A stretch of DNA of 64,000 nucleotides from contig NZ_LR813084.1 of the NCBI RefSeq assembly GCF_903815225.1, forward strand, positions 6,056,001 to 6,120,000, in the 5' to 3' direction. How positions within the stretch are numbered: position 1 is the first letter of the stretch; every line of letters begins with the position of its first letter. The position numbers and the translations under genes were made by a program. Shown here one piece after another: positions 40,128 through 51,375 of this stretch. Under the pieces are notes generated by a model. The model saw nothing but the letters and a program-made list of their open reading frames with translations, was not told where the DNA came from and did no database searches. The stretch is from Delftia tsuruhatensis. GTDB lineage: Bacteria > Pseudomonadota > Gammaproteobacteria > Burkholderiales > Burkholderiaceae_C.

Positions 40128-41590
40128 AAGTTCTGATCGCCCGGCTCAACCACGAGACCAATACCTTCTCGCCCGTGCCCACGCCCATCCAGGCCTTTGC
40201 GCCCACCTATGGCGAGGCGGCCTATTCGGCCAACAAGGGCATGCGCACGGCCATGGCCGCCTTCATCGACCTGGCCGAGGCGGCGGGCGCCACCCTGGTC
40301 ACGCCCGTGTCGGCCACTGCCAACCCCAGCGGCCCCGTGCATGGGGCCGCCTATGACGAGCTCACGCGCCGCATCGTCGAAGCCGCACCGGGCTGCGACG
40401 CCATCCTGCTGGACCTGCACGGCGCCATGGTGGCCGAGCACAGCGCCGACGGCGAAGGCGACCTGCTCGAACGCGTGCGCGCCGCCGCACCCGGCGTGCC
40501 CGTTGGCGTGGCGCTGGACCTGCACGGCAACATCACCGAAAAAATGGTGGGCAATGCCGATGTGATGGTGGGCTTCAAGACCTATCCGCACATCGACATG
40601 TACGAGACCGGCGAGCATGCGGGCCGCCTGCTGCTGGACATGCTGGCCGGCCGCGCGCGCTACGCCGTGTGCTGGCACCGCCTGCCCCTGATGAGCCACA
40701 CGCTGCGCAGCACCACGCTGGACGGCCCCATGCTGGACGCCGTGAACGCCGCGCGTGCCCTGGAAGCGGAGGGCCTGCCGGCCGTCTCGGTGTTCGGCGG
40801 ATTCTCGCTGGCCGACATCGCCGCGCCCTGCGTGAGCGTGGTCGCCACCTGTCGCACCGACGAGCGCGCGGCCACCCAGGCGAGCGTGGACACGCTGGCC
40901 GCCCAGATCTGGCAGCGGCGCGCCGACTACGTCTACCGCAGCGAACCGCTGGCCGACTCGCTGCGCCGCGCCCAGGCCCTGGCCGAAGGCGCCGACCGCC
41001 CCGTGCTGCTGCTGGACCACGGCGACAACTGCATGTCCGGCGGCACCTGCGACACCATGGACGTGCTGCAGACCGCGCTGGAGCTGGGACTGACGGGCAT
41101 CGCCGTGGGCCCGCTGTGCGACCCCGAGGCCGTGGCCGCGCTGGCGGCGGCGGGCGAAGGCGCCGAGGTGGAGATCGCGCTGGGCAACAAGGTCTCGCTC
41201 GAAAGCATAGGCCTGCACAAGCAGCCACTGCGGCTGCGCGGCACGGTGCGCGCCGTCAGCGATGGCGCCTACACGGTCAGCGGTCCCATCTACACGGGAC
41301 AGCGCTGCCACATGGGCCGCAGCGTGTGCCTGGACATCGGCGCCGCGCAGATCGTGGTCACCGAGCAGACGCACGAACCCTGGGACCTGGGCGTGTTCCA
41401 CTGCGTGGGCATGGACCCGACGCGGTTCCGCTTCCTGCTGCTCAAGTCGCGCATGTACTGCCGGCCCGTCTTCGTGCCGCTGTCCGCCGGCCTGGTCGAG
41501 TGCGACAGCCCCGGCGTGACCACCTCGGACTATGCGCGCTTTCCGTTCACGCACGTCCACCGGCCGGTGTTTCCGCTGGACGCCCTGTAG
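40124..41590 (+). CDS. M81 family metallopeptidase (MlrC-like)
   Basis: Zinc peptidase or amidase of the MlrC family, named from the third enzyme of microcystin breakdown in sphingomonads. 488 residues, normal length. Family marks: LNHETNTFSPV at residues 8-18, ILLDLHGAMVAEH near 94, VALDLHGNITEKM near 127, and GDNCMSGGTCDTMDVLQ near 304; Asp/His residues in these are the expected metal ligands. Last gene of the operon, coupled to the M20 gene by ATGA overlap. Homologues commonly sit beside peptide or Liv-type ABC transporters in soil bacteria and the natural substrates are mostly unknown. Confidence 0.88.
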   Translation: MKVLIARLNHETNTFSPVPTPIQAFAPTYGEAAYSANKGMRTAMAAFIDLAEAAGATLVTPVSATANPSGPVHGAAYDELTRRIVEAAPGCDAILLDLHGAMVAEHSADGEGDLLERVRAAAPGVPVGVALDLHGNITEKMVGNADVMVGFKTYPHIDMYETGEHAGRLLLDMLAGRARYAVCWHRLPLMSHTLRSTTLDGPMLDAVNAARALEAEGLPAVSVFGGFSLADIAAPCVSVVATCRTDERAATQASVDTLAAQIWQRRADYVYRSEPLADSLRRAQALAEGADRPVLLLDHGDNCMSGGTCDTMDVLQTALELGLTGIAVGPLCDPEAVAALAAAGEGAEVEIALGNKVSLESIGLHKQPLRLRGTVRAVSDGAYTVSGPIYTGQRCHMGRSVCLDIGAAQIVVTEQTHEPWDLGVFHCVGMDPTRFRFLLLKSRMYCRPVFVPLSAGLVECDSPGVTTSDYARFPFTHVHRPVFPLDAL

Positions 41591-41792
41591 TTGCCCGGCT
41601 TTGCCAGGGCGCGCAAGCAAAGACCGGCGCCGCCGCGGGGCGATTGGGCAAATTGGGCACGCCGGCATCACAACAGTTTCACCGCAGACACCGGCTATCG
41701 CCTCCCGGCCTACAATCGGTTCCCCCCTACCTCAGCCGACGGCACGCGGGTCCGAAACGCGCGCGTCGGCCATGCATCGCTGGAGACGCTTG

Positions 41793-44102
<2,310 letters not shown>

Positions 44103-44104
44103 GG

Positions 44105-44200
44105 CACCCCCTGAGCCGCTGCGCGGCTTCCCCCTCTCTCGCTTCGCGGGAGGGGGACGGCGCCATCGCCGCGAGGCGGCTCTTGCTCGGCGCCCCTCGC
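44105..44200 (+). repeat. Dispersed intergenic repeat, copy C (after maeB)
   Basis: Third copy, in plus orientation, starting CACCCCCTGAG two bases after the maeB stop. Dyad GAGCCGCTGCGCGGCTT is followed by hairpin CCCCCTCTCTCGC ... GCGGGAGGGGG. The head and hairpins match copies A and B closely; the distal part diverges. Confidence 0.72.
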
Positions 44201-44281
44201 TTTTGGGGCGCGCCGGTTGCGTCGGCCGTGTCCGGTGGCTCACGCGCAGCGCCACCACGTCTCACTGTTCAATCCCCAGAC

Positions 44282-44326
44282 AATTGCTTGGTCAAGCTGC
44301 CTGTTTTTTAGGCAGAACTTGCAATT
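44282..44326 (+). promoter_or_regulatory. Long bulged hairpin upstream of the secreted RNase gene
   Basis: Three nested pairings: AATTG/CAATT, CAAG/CTTG and CTGCCT/AGGCAG, around a T-rich loop (GTTTTTT), with bulges between them; 15 base pairs in total. It is 71 bases before the RNase ATG and in an AT-richer stretch than its neighbours. There is no T-tract after it, so it is not a standard terminator; it could be a leader structure controlling the RNase gene or a maeB 3' end. Confidence 0.5.
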
Positions 44327-44396
44327 TGGGGGGTGATCCGTCACACTAGCGGGTCGAGATTTCAGGGCTTCCCTGGATTTCTGAAAGGTGTAGTTG

Positions 44397-44813
44397 ATGC
44401 TGAAGGCAGCCGCCGCCAAGGCGTACAAGTCCGGTCTAGCGCTCATCGTCGGGGCCGCCTTCGTGCTGTCGCCCTCGCTGGCCGATGCGCGCCGTTCGGT
44501 GCCCGAAAGCGCGGAGATGCCGGCCGTTGACACCGTGGCGCTTTCCGAGCTGCCACGCGAGGGGCGTTCCACCTATGCGCTGATCCTGCGTGGCGGACCC
44601 TTTGCCCATGACAAGGACGGCACGGTCTTCGGCAACCGGGAACGCATCCTGCCCCGTCAGACGCGCGGCTATTACCGCGAATACACGGTGCGCACGCCGG
44701 GCTCGCGTGATCGCGGCGCACGCCGCATCGTCTGCGGCGGCGAGCCCCAACGGCCCGATGCCTGCTATTACACCAGCGACCACTACAGCAGCTTTCGCAA
44801 GATCATCGAATGA
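44397..44813 (+). CDS. Secreted guanyl-specific ribonuclease, RNase Sa/barnase family
   Basis: Exported endoribonuclease that cleaves RNA, typically after guanosine. 138 residues: signal peptide of about 32 residues (GLALIVGAAFVLSPSLADA) and a catalytic domain very like Streptomyces RNase Sa, with GPFAHDKDGTVFGNRE, GYYREYTVRTPGSRDRGARR and YYTSDHYSSF. By that alignment the general base is Glu95, the arginines Arg106 and Arg110 and the general acid His129, all conserved, so it should be active. The ATG at 44397 is favoured over TTG at 44394. Immediately downstream is a barstar-type inhibitor gene, as expected for a self-toxic RNase. Confidence 0.92.
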   Translation: MLKAAAAKAYKSGLALIVGAAFVLSPSLADARRSVPESAEMPAVDTVALSELPREGRSTYALILRGGPFAHDKDGTVFGNRERILPRQTRGYYREYTVRTPGSRDRGARRIVCGGEPQRPDACYYTSDHYSSFRKIIE

Positions 44814-44962
44814 CCTCGACCCAGTCTTTGCAGCCCGTTCGACCTTCCGCGTCCGACGCAGCGCGCTGGCAGGGGTCTGCATTTCATCCACAGCCCGGGA
44901 ATGCGGCAGGCCATGAGCCCGCTCCCGCAGGCCACATCCACGTTAGAGAAAGAGCCACGGAG

Positions 44963-45388
44963 ATGGATGCACCACTTCGTAAGATCCCCGACACCCCGCT
45001 GCGGAACGTGCGCGCCAACATCGTGCAGTCCATCCGCGCCTACAGGGTGCAGGATCTGCAACAGGCGGCCGAGACGCTGGGGTGCCATTTCCTGTATGCC
45101 AACCTGGCCCATGCCCAGACCAAGGCCGACATCCTGGAGCTGCTGGCCACGCAGTTTTTCTTTCCCGCGCATTTCGGCAAGAACTTCGATGCGCTCTACG
45201 ACTGCCTGACCGACCCCATCCACAAGGCCGGACCGCAGCCGGGCTTCGTGCTCGTGCTCGACCAGATCCCGACCACGCCCAAGTTCGACAAGGAAGTCCG
45301 GGAGCAGTTGCTGGACAGTTTCCGTGACGCGGCCGAGTATTGGGCCGAGCGCAAGATTCCCTTCCGCTGCTTCTACTCTTTCCTCTGA
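44963..45388 (+). CDS. Barstar-family ribonuclease inhibitor
   Basis: Cytoplasmic inhibitor protecting the cell from the upstream RNase. 141 residues; the barstar core has FGKNFDALYDCLTD at residues 71-84, matching the barstar helix whose two aspartates (here Asp76 and Asp80) plug a barnase active site. An ATG at 44810 that overlaps the RNase stop would add 51 residues, but that stretch uses many A/T-ending codons (TCT, TTG, GTT, CGA, AAT, AGA) unlike the rest of the gene and has no barstar similarity, so I place the start at 44963, with purine-rich AGAAAGAG upstream. Ends 24 bases from the convergent rsmA. Confidence 0.9.
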   Translation: MDAPLRKIPDTPLRNVRANIVQSIRAYRVQDLQQAAETLGCHFLYANLAHAQTKADILELLATQFFFPAHFGKNFDALYDCLTDPIHKAGPQPGFVLVLDQIPTTPKFDKEVREQLLDSFRDAAEYWAERKIPFRCFYSFL

Positions 45389-45412
45389 CCCAGCCTTCCG
45401 AGCAGCCTCCGG

Positions 45413-46180
45413 CTACCGGCGCGACAGCCCGGCGGCCAGGGCCTCGTATTCGGCCACCGGCACTTCTTCTGCACGGCGCTGCAGATCGAACTCCCCCTCG
45501 AAGCCCTTGCCTTCCAGCCAGCGCCCCAGCGTGTTGCGCAGGATCTTGCGCCGCTGGCTGAAGGCCACCTGCACCAGTTCCTCCAGCAGTTTCGCGTCCA
45601 GGGCCGCAGGCGTCTCGCGCGGGACCATGCGCACGACGGCACTGTCCACCTTGGGTGGTGGATCGAAACTCCCGGGCGGCACGAACAGCACGTTCTCCAT
45701 CGCGTAGCGCCACTGCAGCATCACCGTCAGCCGGCCATAGGCGGCCGTGGCCGGTGCGGCCACCATGCGGTCTATGACCTCCTTTTGCAACATGAAATGC
45801 TGGTCCTCGACCACATCCACCTGCTCGAGCAGGTGAAACAGGATGGGGCTGGAGATGTTGTAGGGCAGGTTGCCGGCGATGCGCAGCCTGGCCACGCCCA
45901 GGCGCACGGCGATGGCACGGAAGTCCACCTTGAGCACGTCGGACTCGACCACATCCAGCTGCTCGTGCAGGCGCAGGCGCACGGCCAGGTCCCGGTCCAG
46001 CTCGATCACGGTGAGCCGGCCCAGGCGTTCCACCAGGGGCTGTGTCAGCGCCATCAGGCCCGGACCGATCTCGACCATGGGCTGGCCCGGCCGGGGATCG
46101 ATGGCACGCACGATGGAATCGATGATGCCGCCGTCTGTCAGGAAGTTCTGGCCGAAACGTTTGCGAGGAATATGTTTCAT
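45413..46180 (-). CDS. rsmA: 16S rRNA (adenine1518/1519-N6)-dimethyltransferase
   Basis: KsgA methyltransferase acting in late 30S ribosome assembly. 255 residues. Start [15 protein letters not shown] is diagnostic; SAM site [14 protein letters not shown] near residue 34 (variant of the usual GxGxGxLT), catalytic motif [15 protein letters not shown] near 102, and C-terminal [17 protein letters not shown]. The ATG at 46180 is used rather than one four codons upstream. It follows surA by 75 bases in the lptD-surA-rsmA order typical of proteobacteria (pdxA is missing here). Confidence 0.96.
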   Translation of the reverse strand: MKHIPRKRFGQNFLTDGGIIDSIVRAIDPRPGQPMVEIGPGLMALTQPLVERLGRLTVIELDRDLAVRLRLHEQLDVVESDVLKVDFRAIAVRLGVARLRIAGNLPYNISSPILFHLLEQVDVVEDQHFMLQKEVIDRMVAAPATAAYGRLTVMLQWRYAMENVLFVPPGSFDPPPKVDSAVVRMVPRETPAALDAKLLEELVQVAFSQRRKILRNTLGRWLEGKGFEGEFDLQRRAEEVPVAEYEALAAGLSRR

Positions 46181-46255
46181 GGAAAAAAGCAAGGCGGTGC
46201 GCCAATGGCACCGCCTTCCATTGTGGACCGGAGCAGCCGCGGCTGCACGAAGGTC

Positions 46256-47689
46256 TTACTGCGGAGGCTCGCGGTACTCGACATAGGCCCGGCCGCGCAA
46301 TTCCTGCAGCCAGGTCTGGTAGTCGGTCTCCAGCTTGCGCTCGCGCACCACGTTGCGCACCATGTCGCGCTGCTCGCGCGGCGTCAGTGCGGCCTGGCGG
46401 CGCTCGATGAGCTGGATCAGGTGCACGCCGAAGCGCGAGACCAGCGGATCGCTGACCTGGCCGGGCTGCAGCTGGTCCAGCACCTGCTCGAACTCGGGCA
46501 CGAACTGGCCGGGCGAGGACCAGCCCAGGTCGCCGCCGTTGCGCGCGCTGCCGTCCTGCGAGAACTCGCGCGCCAGCGACTCGAAGCTGGCCTGGCCACT
46601 GTCCACGCGGCGCTTGTAGTCGGCCAGGCGCCTGGCGGCTTCGGCCTCGGTCATCTGGTCGCCGATGCGCAGCAGGATGTGGCGCGCATGGTTTTGCGTG
46701 ACCACCGCCGGCATGCCGGCCTGCGACTTCTCGAGCACCTTGAGCACGTGGAAGCCCGCGCCCGAACGGAAGGGACCGACGATGCCGCCCAGCGGCGCCT
46801 GGCCCACGGCCTTGGCAAACAGCTCGGGATAGCGGTCCAGCGGGCGCATGCCCATGGCGCCTCCGCCCTGGCCATCCGGCACGTCGGAGAACTCCTTGAC
46901 CACCGCCTTGAAGTCGGGCTGCGTGCGTGCGGCCTCGGCCGCCTGCCTGGCGCGAGCCTCGCGCTCGGCCACCTCGGCGGGGCCGGCATCTTCCTTCACG
47001 GCGATCAGGATGTGGCCCAGGTTCACCGCTGCGGGTGCCTGCTCGCCACCACCACGGCGCTGCTCGGCCAGGTAGCGGTCGATGTCGGCCTCGGTGACAC
47101 GCACGCGGCCATCCACGTCGCGCTCGCGCAGGCGCTGCAAGGTGATCTGGCGGCGCAGCTCCTCACGGAACTGCTTTTCGTCCACGCCATCGGCCCGGAG
47201 GCGGGCCAGCAGGCCGGCCTTGTCCATGCCGTTCTGGCGCGCGACGTTGCCCAGCGCCTGGTCGACCGCGTAGTCGTCCACGCGCAGGCCCGTGTCCTTG
47301 GCTTCCTGCAACTGGGCCTTCTCGACGATCAGCCGCTCCAGCACCTCGCGGGCCAGCAGCGCCTCGGGCGGCATCTGGCCGCCCTGCTCGGCAATGTTCT
47401 GCGCCACGCGCACCATGCGGGCGCGCACTTCGTTGTTGGTCACGGGCTCGGAGTTGACCACGGCCACGATGTAGTCGGCAGAGCGCACACCCGCATTGCC
47501 GCCGCGCTCGCGTGCCGAGGGCAGATTGGTGGCGTCCAGTGCACGCGTGACGGCAGCGTCGCCCGCCTGGGGCGCCGTGGCCCGGGTCTGGCCCGGAACA
47601 CGCAGGCCTTGCGCCTGGGCTGTGGAGGCCAGCAAGGCCAGCGCCACGGCGACAGCTGCGCTGCAATGGGTCTGGGAAAGAAAACGCAT
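46256..47689 (-). CDS. surA: Periplasmic chaperone/peptidyl-prolyl isomerase SurA
   Basis: Periplasmic chaperone delivering beta-barrel proteins, including LptD, to the BAM complex. 477 residues: signal peptide ending STAQAQG near residue 27, SurA N-terminal domain (ADYIVAVVNSEPVTNNEVRA near 72), two parvulin domains (NLGHILIAVKEDAG near 225; ARHILLRIGDQM near 338) and a C-terminal helix. Start at 47689 (MRFLSQTHCS) gives a proper leader. 41 bases after lptD. Confidence 0.95.
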   Translation of the reverse strand: MRFLSQTHCSAAVAVALALLASTAQAQGLRVPGQTRATAPQAGDAAVTRALDATNLPSARERGGNAGVRSADYIVAVVNSEPVTNNEVRARMVRVAQNIAEQGGQMPPEALLAREVLERLIVEKAQLQEAKDTGLRVDDYAVDQALGNVARQNGMDKAGLLARLRADGVDEKQFREELRRQITLQRLRERDVDGRVRVTEADIDRYLAEQRRGGGEQAPAAVNLGHILIAVKEDAGPAEVAEREARARQAAEAARTQPDFKAVVKEFSDVPDGQGGGAMGMRPLDRYPELFAKAVGQAPLGGIVGPFRSGAGFHVLKVLEKSQAGMPAVVTQNHARHILLRIGDQMTEAEAARRLADYKRRVDSGQASFESLAREFSQDGSARNGGDLGWSSPGQFVPEFEQVLDQLQPGQVSDPLVSRFGVHLIQLIERRQAALTPREQRDMVRNVVRERKLETDYQTWLQELRGRAYVEYREPPQ

Positions 47690-47730
47690 GGGAGAGATGC
47701 CTTGCAAAAAGCGTGTTTGGAGCCTTGGCT

Positions 47731-50181
47731 CTAATCGTAATTGGTGAAGCGGCTGGGAGGCGTCACGGATTCGCGCAGGTACTGGTAGCGCGGCACATTC
47801 TGCTTGAGGCTGCGCTGCGGATCGGCGCCCAGGCTCAGGCGCGAGAAGCCCACGAACTCGATCTGGAACAGCAACCGCGTATTGGACTGGTTGATCGCGC
47901 TTTGCAGGCGCTCCAGCACCACGCGCCCGATCCAGCAGCAGCCGTCGTATTCCAGGCCGACGACGGTGTCGACGAGCTTGCGGTCCTTCAGGCTGTAGTT
48001 CAGCCGGCCCACCGTATACCAGCGCCCGCCGCCCTGGCCACGGCCGGCGCCCAGGTCACGGCCCTTGTCACCCCACAGGTCGTTGATGGGCCACTGCCAG
48101 CCCACATCCACCAGCTTGCTGGCATCGGTGCGCGCCACGGTGTCGTACTGGGTCCGGTAGGCCACGTTCACCGTGCGGTAGGAACTGGGACTGTAGCGTG
48201 CGCCGAAGGTGGTGCGCACCGAGCGGTTGAGGTCGCGGTTGTACTGCGTCGTGCCTTCGGTGGACCAGGCGTCCGTCCAGTTGATGGCCGCGCCCAGCAG
48301 CACATCCGACAGGCGGCTGGTGGCGGGTACTTCGCCAGGCAGGATGACCTTCTGGTCGGAGAAGCGCACGCGTTGCGCGATGCCGAAGCGCGCCTTCTCA
48401 GCGCCGGTGGCCCCGTCGATCAGGCGCGTGGTCGCGCCCAGTGTCAGCAGGTGGTTGTCGGCGATGCGGTCCTGGCCGTTGTAGTCGTTCTCGGCGTAGA
48501 TGCTCGCGAAGTTGAAGTCGTTGCGCGCCGTGTCGTACAGCGGCAGAAAGCTCTGGTCGCGGTAGGGCGTGTAGGTGTAGAAGGCGCGCGGCTCGAAGGT
48601 CTGCAGCAGCTGGCGGCCGAACAGCGAGGTGTCGCGCTCGAACACCAGGCCGCTGTCCACGCTCAGGGTGGGCAGCGTGCGCGAGGCGCTGCGGCTGCCG
48701 TTGCCCATCATGCTGTCCACCTGGTAGTTGCTGGCGTGCAGCTGGATCTTTGGTGTGATGAAGGCGCCTGGCGAAAGGAACGGGCGGCTCAGCTGCGCCT
48801 GCATGTAGCTGCGCTGGCCGTTGTTGTAGCTCATGCCGGCCAGGGGCTTGTCGATCTCGAAGCGCGTGGTGTCGGCCACGAAGCTGAAGTCCAGGCCGTG
48901 CGGCACGTCCAGTGGCGTGTAGCGCCATTGCAGCTGGGGCTTCATGCCATAGGGCGGGGTGATGGGGGCCGACGCATCCTGCATGGTCTGCCAGTACATG
49001 GTGCGCAGGGTCAGCACCCCGTCGCCACGCGCCCAGGACAGGTTTACGTCGTTGGGCAGCAGACGCTCGCGCAGCGACCTCGCGGCCAGCGGGAAATCGC
49101 GCCAGTAGTTGTCATCGCTGACGCGGTTGAGGTTCATGTTCAGCCCCAATCCACCGATGGGCGAATCGATGACGCCACGATGTTGCAGCGAATAGGCCCA
49201 GCGGTCCCGGTCGCGCTGGCGGTCGCCCGGCATGTAGGCCGCATAGGCCTCGCCCGAGTAGGTCGGCTCCAGATAGCGGAACTGGGCGCCCAGGTTGACG
49301 CCACGCTTGGTCATGACCGACGGATACAGGGTCATGTCCCGGTTGGGCGCGATGTTCCAGTAGTAGGGCTGGGTGTATTCGAAGCCGCTGAGCTGGTCCA
49401 GGCCCATGGTCGGCGGCAGCAGGCCCGACTTGCGCTTGTCCGACAGCGGAAAGCTCATGCGCGGCACGGGCAGCACGGTGACGCCCTTGAACTGCAATGC
49501 CGCGCCCTCGGCCACGCCGACCTCCTCGGCCGCATCGATGTGCAGGGTCTTGGCGCGCAGCATCCAGGCCGGCTCCCAGCTGGCCTCGTCATCGCGCTGG
49601 CAGGTGGTGTAGGTGGCGTCGTGGACCACGGCATGGTCGCGGTCGATGAAATCCACGCGCGAGGACTTGCCATAGGCACCGTTGGCCAGGAAGCGGTAGC
49701 CGGCGTTGTCGAAGAAACCCTGGAAGGCATCGACCTTCAGGTCCAGCAGCGAGCCTTCATAGACATTGCCGGCCTGGTTGATGTGCACCGCGCCCGAGGC
49801 ATTGACCCGGTCGTCCGGCACCTGGTATTCGAGCCGGTCGGCGCGGATCATGGTGTCGCCGCGGCGCAGTTCGGCATTGCCCTCGATCACCGTGCTGATG
49901 TCGGGCTGGCCGCTGAGGGCGTCGCCGCGCACGTAGACGGGCTGCTGCGAACGCACCTGCTCGGGATAGGTTTCCTGCATCAGCGTGCTGGGGCGCAGCG
50001 GGCGCACCTGCTGCAGCCGGCCTTCCTCGGCCGGGGCGGGGGCGGTCTGGGCCTGGGCCAGCGTCGATCCCCCGGCCCAGGCGAGAGCCACGAGCCAGGC
50101 CAGCGGGCGTACGGCGGGGCGCGCGGGCGCGCGGGCAGCCAGCGGATCGGGGGGCAGCGGTCGGAGGTACACGTTGGTCAA
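47731..50181 (-). CDS. lptD: LPS-assembly protein LptD
   Basis: Outer-membrane barrel that inserts lipopolysaccharide into the outer leaflet with LptE. 816 residues, normal length. Signal peptide ending STLAQAQ near residue 45, periplasmic OstA/LptA-like domain at about 90-210 (VIEGNAELRRGDTMIRADRL), then the barrel with many Tyr/Trp-rich strands. Cys residues in YTTCQRDDE and the late pair in YDGCCWIGR are positioned like those that form the two long-range disulfides. It begins the lptD-surA-rsmA unit and is divergent from amgK. Confidence 0.95.
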   Translation of the reverse strand: MTNVYLRPLPPDPLAARAPARPAVRPLAWLVALAWAGGSTLAQAQTAPAPAEEGRLQQVRPLRPSTLMQETYPEQVRSQQPVYVRGDALSGQPDISTVIEGNAELRRGDTMIRADRLEYQVPDDRVNASGAVHINQAGNVYEGSLLDLKVDAFQGFFDNAGYRFLANGAYGKSSRVDFIDRDHAVVHDATYTTCQRDDEASWEPAWMLRAKTLHIDAAEEVGVAEGAALQFKGVTVLPVPRMSFPLSDKRKSGLLPPTMGLDQLSGFEYTQPYYWNIAPNRDMTLYPSVMTKRGVNLGAQFRYLEPTYSGEAYAAYMPGDRQRDRDRWAYSLQHRGVIDSPIGGLGLNMNLNRVSDDNYWRDFPLAARSLRERLLPNDVNLSWARGDGVLTLRTMYWQTMQDASAPITPPYGMKPQLQWRYTPLDVPHGLDFSFVADTTRFEIDKPLAGMSYNNGQRSYMQAQLSRPFLSPGAFITPKIQLHASNYQVDSMMGNGSRSASRTLPTLSVDSGLVFERDTSLFGRQLLQTFEPRAFYTYTPYRDQSFLPLYDTARNDFNFASIYAENDYNGQDRIADNHLLTLGATTRLIDGATGAEKARFGIAQRVRFSDQKVILPGEVPATSRLSDVLLGAAINWTDAWSTEGTTQYNRDLNRSVRTTFGARYSPSSYRTVNVAYRTQYDTVARTDASKLVDVGWQWPINDLWGDKGRDLGAGRGQGGGRWYTVGRLNYSLKDRKLVDTVVGLEYDGCCWIGRVVLERLQSAINQSNTRLLFQIEFVGFSRLSLGADPQRSLKQNVPRYQYLRESVTPPSRFTNYD

Positions 50182-50264
50182 CAGCGGCGGATGGAGAAAG
50201 GCGCAAGCCTAGCATCACCGCCGGGCGTTCGTCGGGGTGGCGGTTTGTAGAATCGCGATTATCC

Positions 50265-51362
50265 ATGAGCCATCCAAACACCCCCACGGCCGGCGTTGTC
50301 TGGGCCGATTCCGCCCGCCATGCCGCCTTCGACGCCTGGCTGGCCCCGCTGGCCGCCAGGCATGCGCTGCGCCCCGAAACCCTGCGTCCGGCCTCGGCCG
50401 ACGCCAGCTTTCGCCGCTATCTGCGGCTGGATGCCGGCACGGGCTCCAGCCTCATCGTCATGGATGCGCCACCGGACAAGGAAGACTGCGCGCCCTTCGC
50501 CAAGGTGCAGGCACTGATGGCCGAAGCCGGCCTGGCCGTGCCGCAGATCCTCGACTGGGATGCGGTCCACGGCTTCATGCTGCTGTCCGACCTGGGTGGT
50601 CACACCGTCATCGAGGCGCTGGACCCCGACAAGCCGCAGGAGGCCGAGGCCTGGTACCGCTCGGCGCTCGAAGTGCTGCTGGCCTGGCAGACCGCCTCGC
50701 GCCCCGGCGTGCTGCCTCCGTATGACGAGGCCCTGCTGCGCCGCGAACTGCAGCTGTTCCCGGACTGGTACATCGCACGCCACAGGCAGACCGTGCTCGA
50801 CGACAGGCAGCAGGCCACGCTGTCCCAGGCATTCGGACAGATCGTCGCCCACAACCTGGCCGCCCCCCCGGTCTTCGTGCACCGCGACTTCATGATGCGC
50901 AACCTCATGCAACCCGTGGCCGCCGATGGCCCGCTGGGTGTGCTGGACTTCCAGGATGCGGTCCACGGTCCCGTCACCTACGACATCGCCAGCCTGCTGC
51001 GCGATGCCTTCATCAGCTGGGAGGAGGACTTTGTCATCGACATTACCGTGCGTTACTGGGAGAAGGCACGCAAGTCGGGATTGGTCGGCGCACGCAGCCA
51101 AAGCGGCTGGGGCGATGACTTCGGCGAGTTCTACCGCGGTGTCGAGTGGATGGGTCTGCAACGCCACCTCAAGGTGGCCGGCATCTTCGCGCGGCTGACG
51201 CTGCGCGACGGCAAACCCCGCTATCTGGCCGATACGCCGCGCTTCATCCATTACATCCGCTCCACCTGCGGCCGCTACCGTGAACTGACGCCGCTGCTGC
51301 GTCTGGTGGACCAGATCGAGAACATCCAGCCTCAGGTCGGCTGGGCCTACGGGCGCGTCTGA
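50265..51362 (+). CDS. amgK: Aminoglycoside phosphotransferase-fold sugar kinase (AmgK-like)
   Basis: Probably phosphorylates the anomeric carbon of N-acetylmuramate/N-acetylglucosamine in cell-wall recycling, as AmgK does in pseudomonads. 365 residues. Kinase marks: catalytic loop VHRDFMMRNLM near residue 205 and metal-binding LGVLDFQDAVHGPVTYD near 224; SFRRYLRL near 47 for nucleotide contact. Position divergent from lptD, 83 bases away, is the same as in Pseudomonas and Neisseria relatives. The usual partner murU is not next; instead rsmE follows by 13 bases. Confidence 0.88.
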   Translation: MSHPNTPTAGVVWADSARHAAFDAWLAPLAARHALRPETLRPASADASFRRYLRLDAGTGSSLIVMDAPPDKEDCAPFAKVQALMAEAGLAVPQILDWDAVHGFMLLSDLGGHTVIEALDPDKPQEAEAWYRSALEVLLAWQTASRPGVLPPYDEALLRRELQLFPDWYIARHRQTVLDDRQQATLSQAFGQIVAHNLAAPPVFVHRDFMMRNLMQPVAADGPLGVLDFQDAVHGPVTYDIASLLRDAFISWEEDFVIDITVRYWEKARKSGLVGARSQSGWGDDFGEFYRGVEWMGLQRHLKVAGIFARLTLRDGKPRYLADTPRFIHYIRSTCGRYRELTPLLRLVDQIENIQPQVGWAYGRV

Positions 51363-51375
51363 GGACGGAACCGCC

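Noticed and set aside
44810-45388. Longer barstar start at 44810 overlapping the RNase stop
   Set aside because: The extra 51 codons are rich in A/T-ending codons unlike the neighbouring coding sequence and lack barstar similarity; the start at 44963 fits the family.
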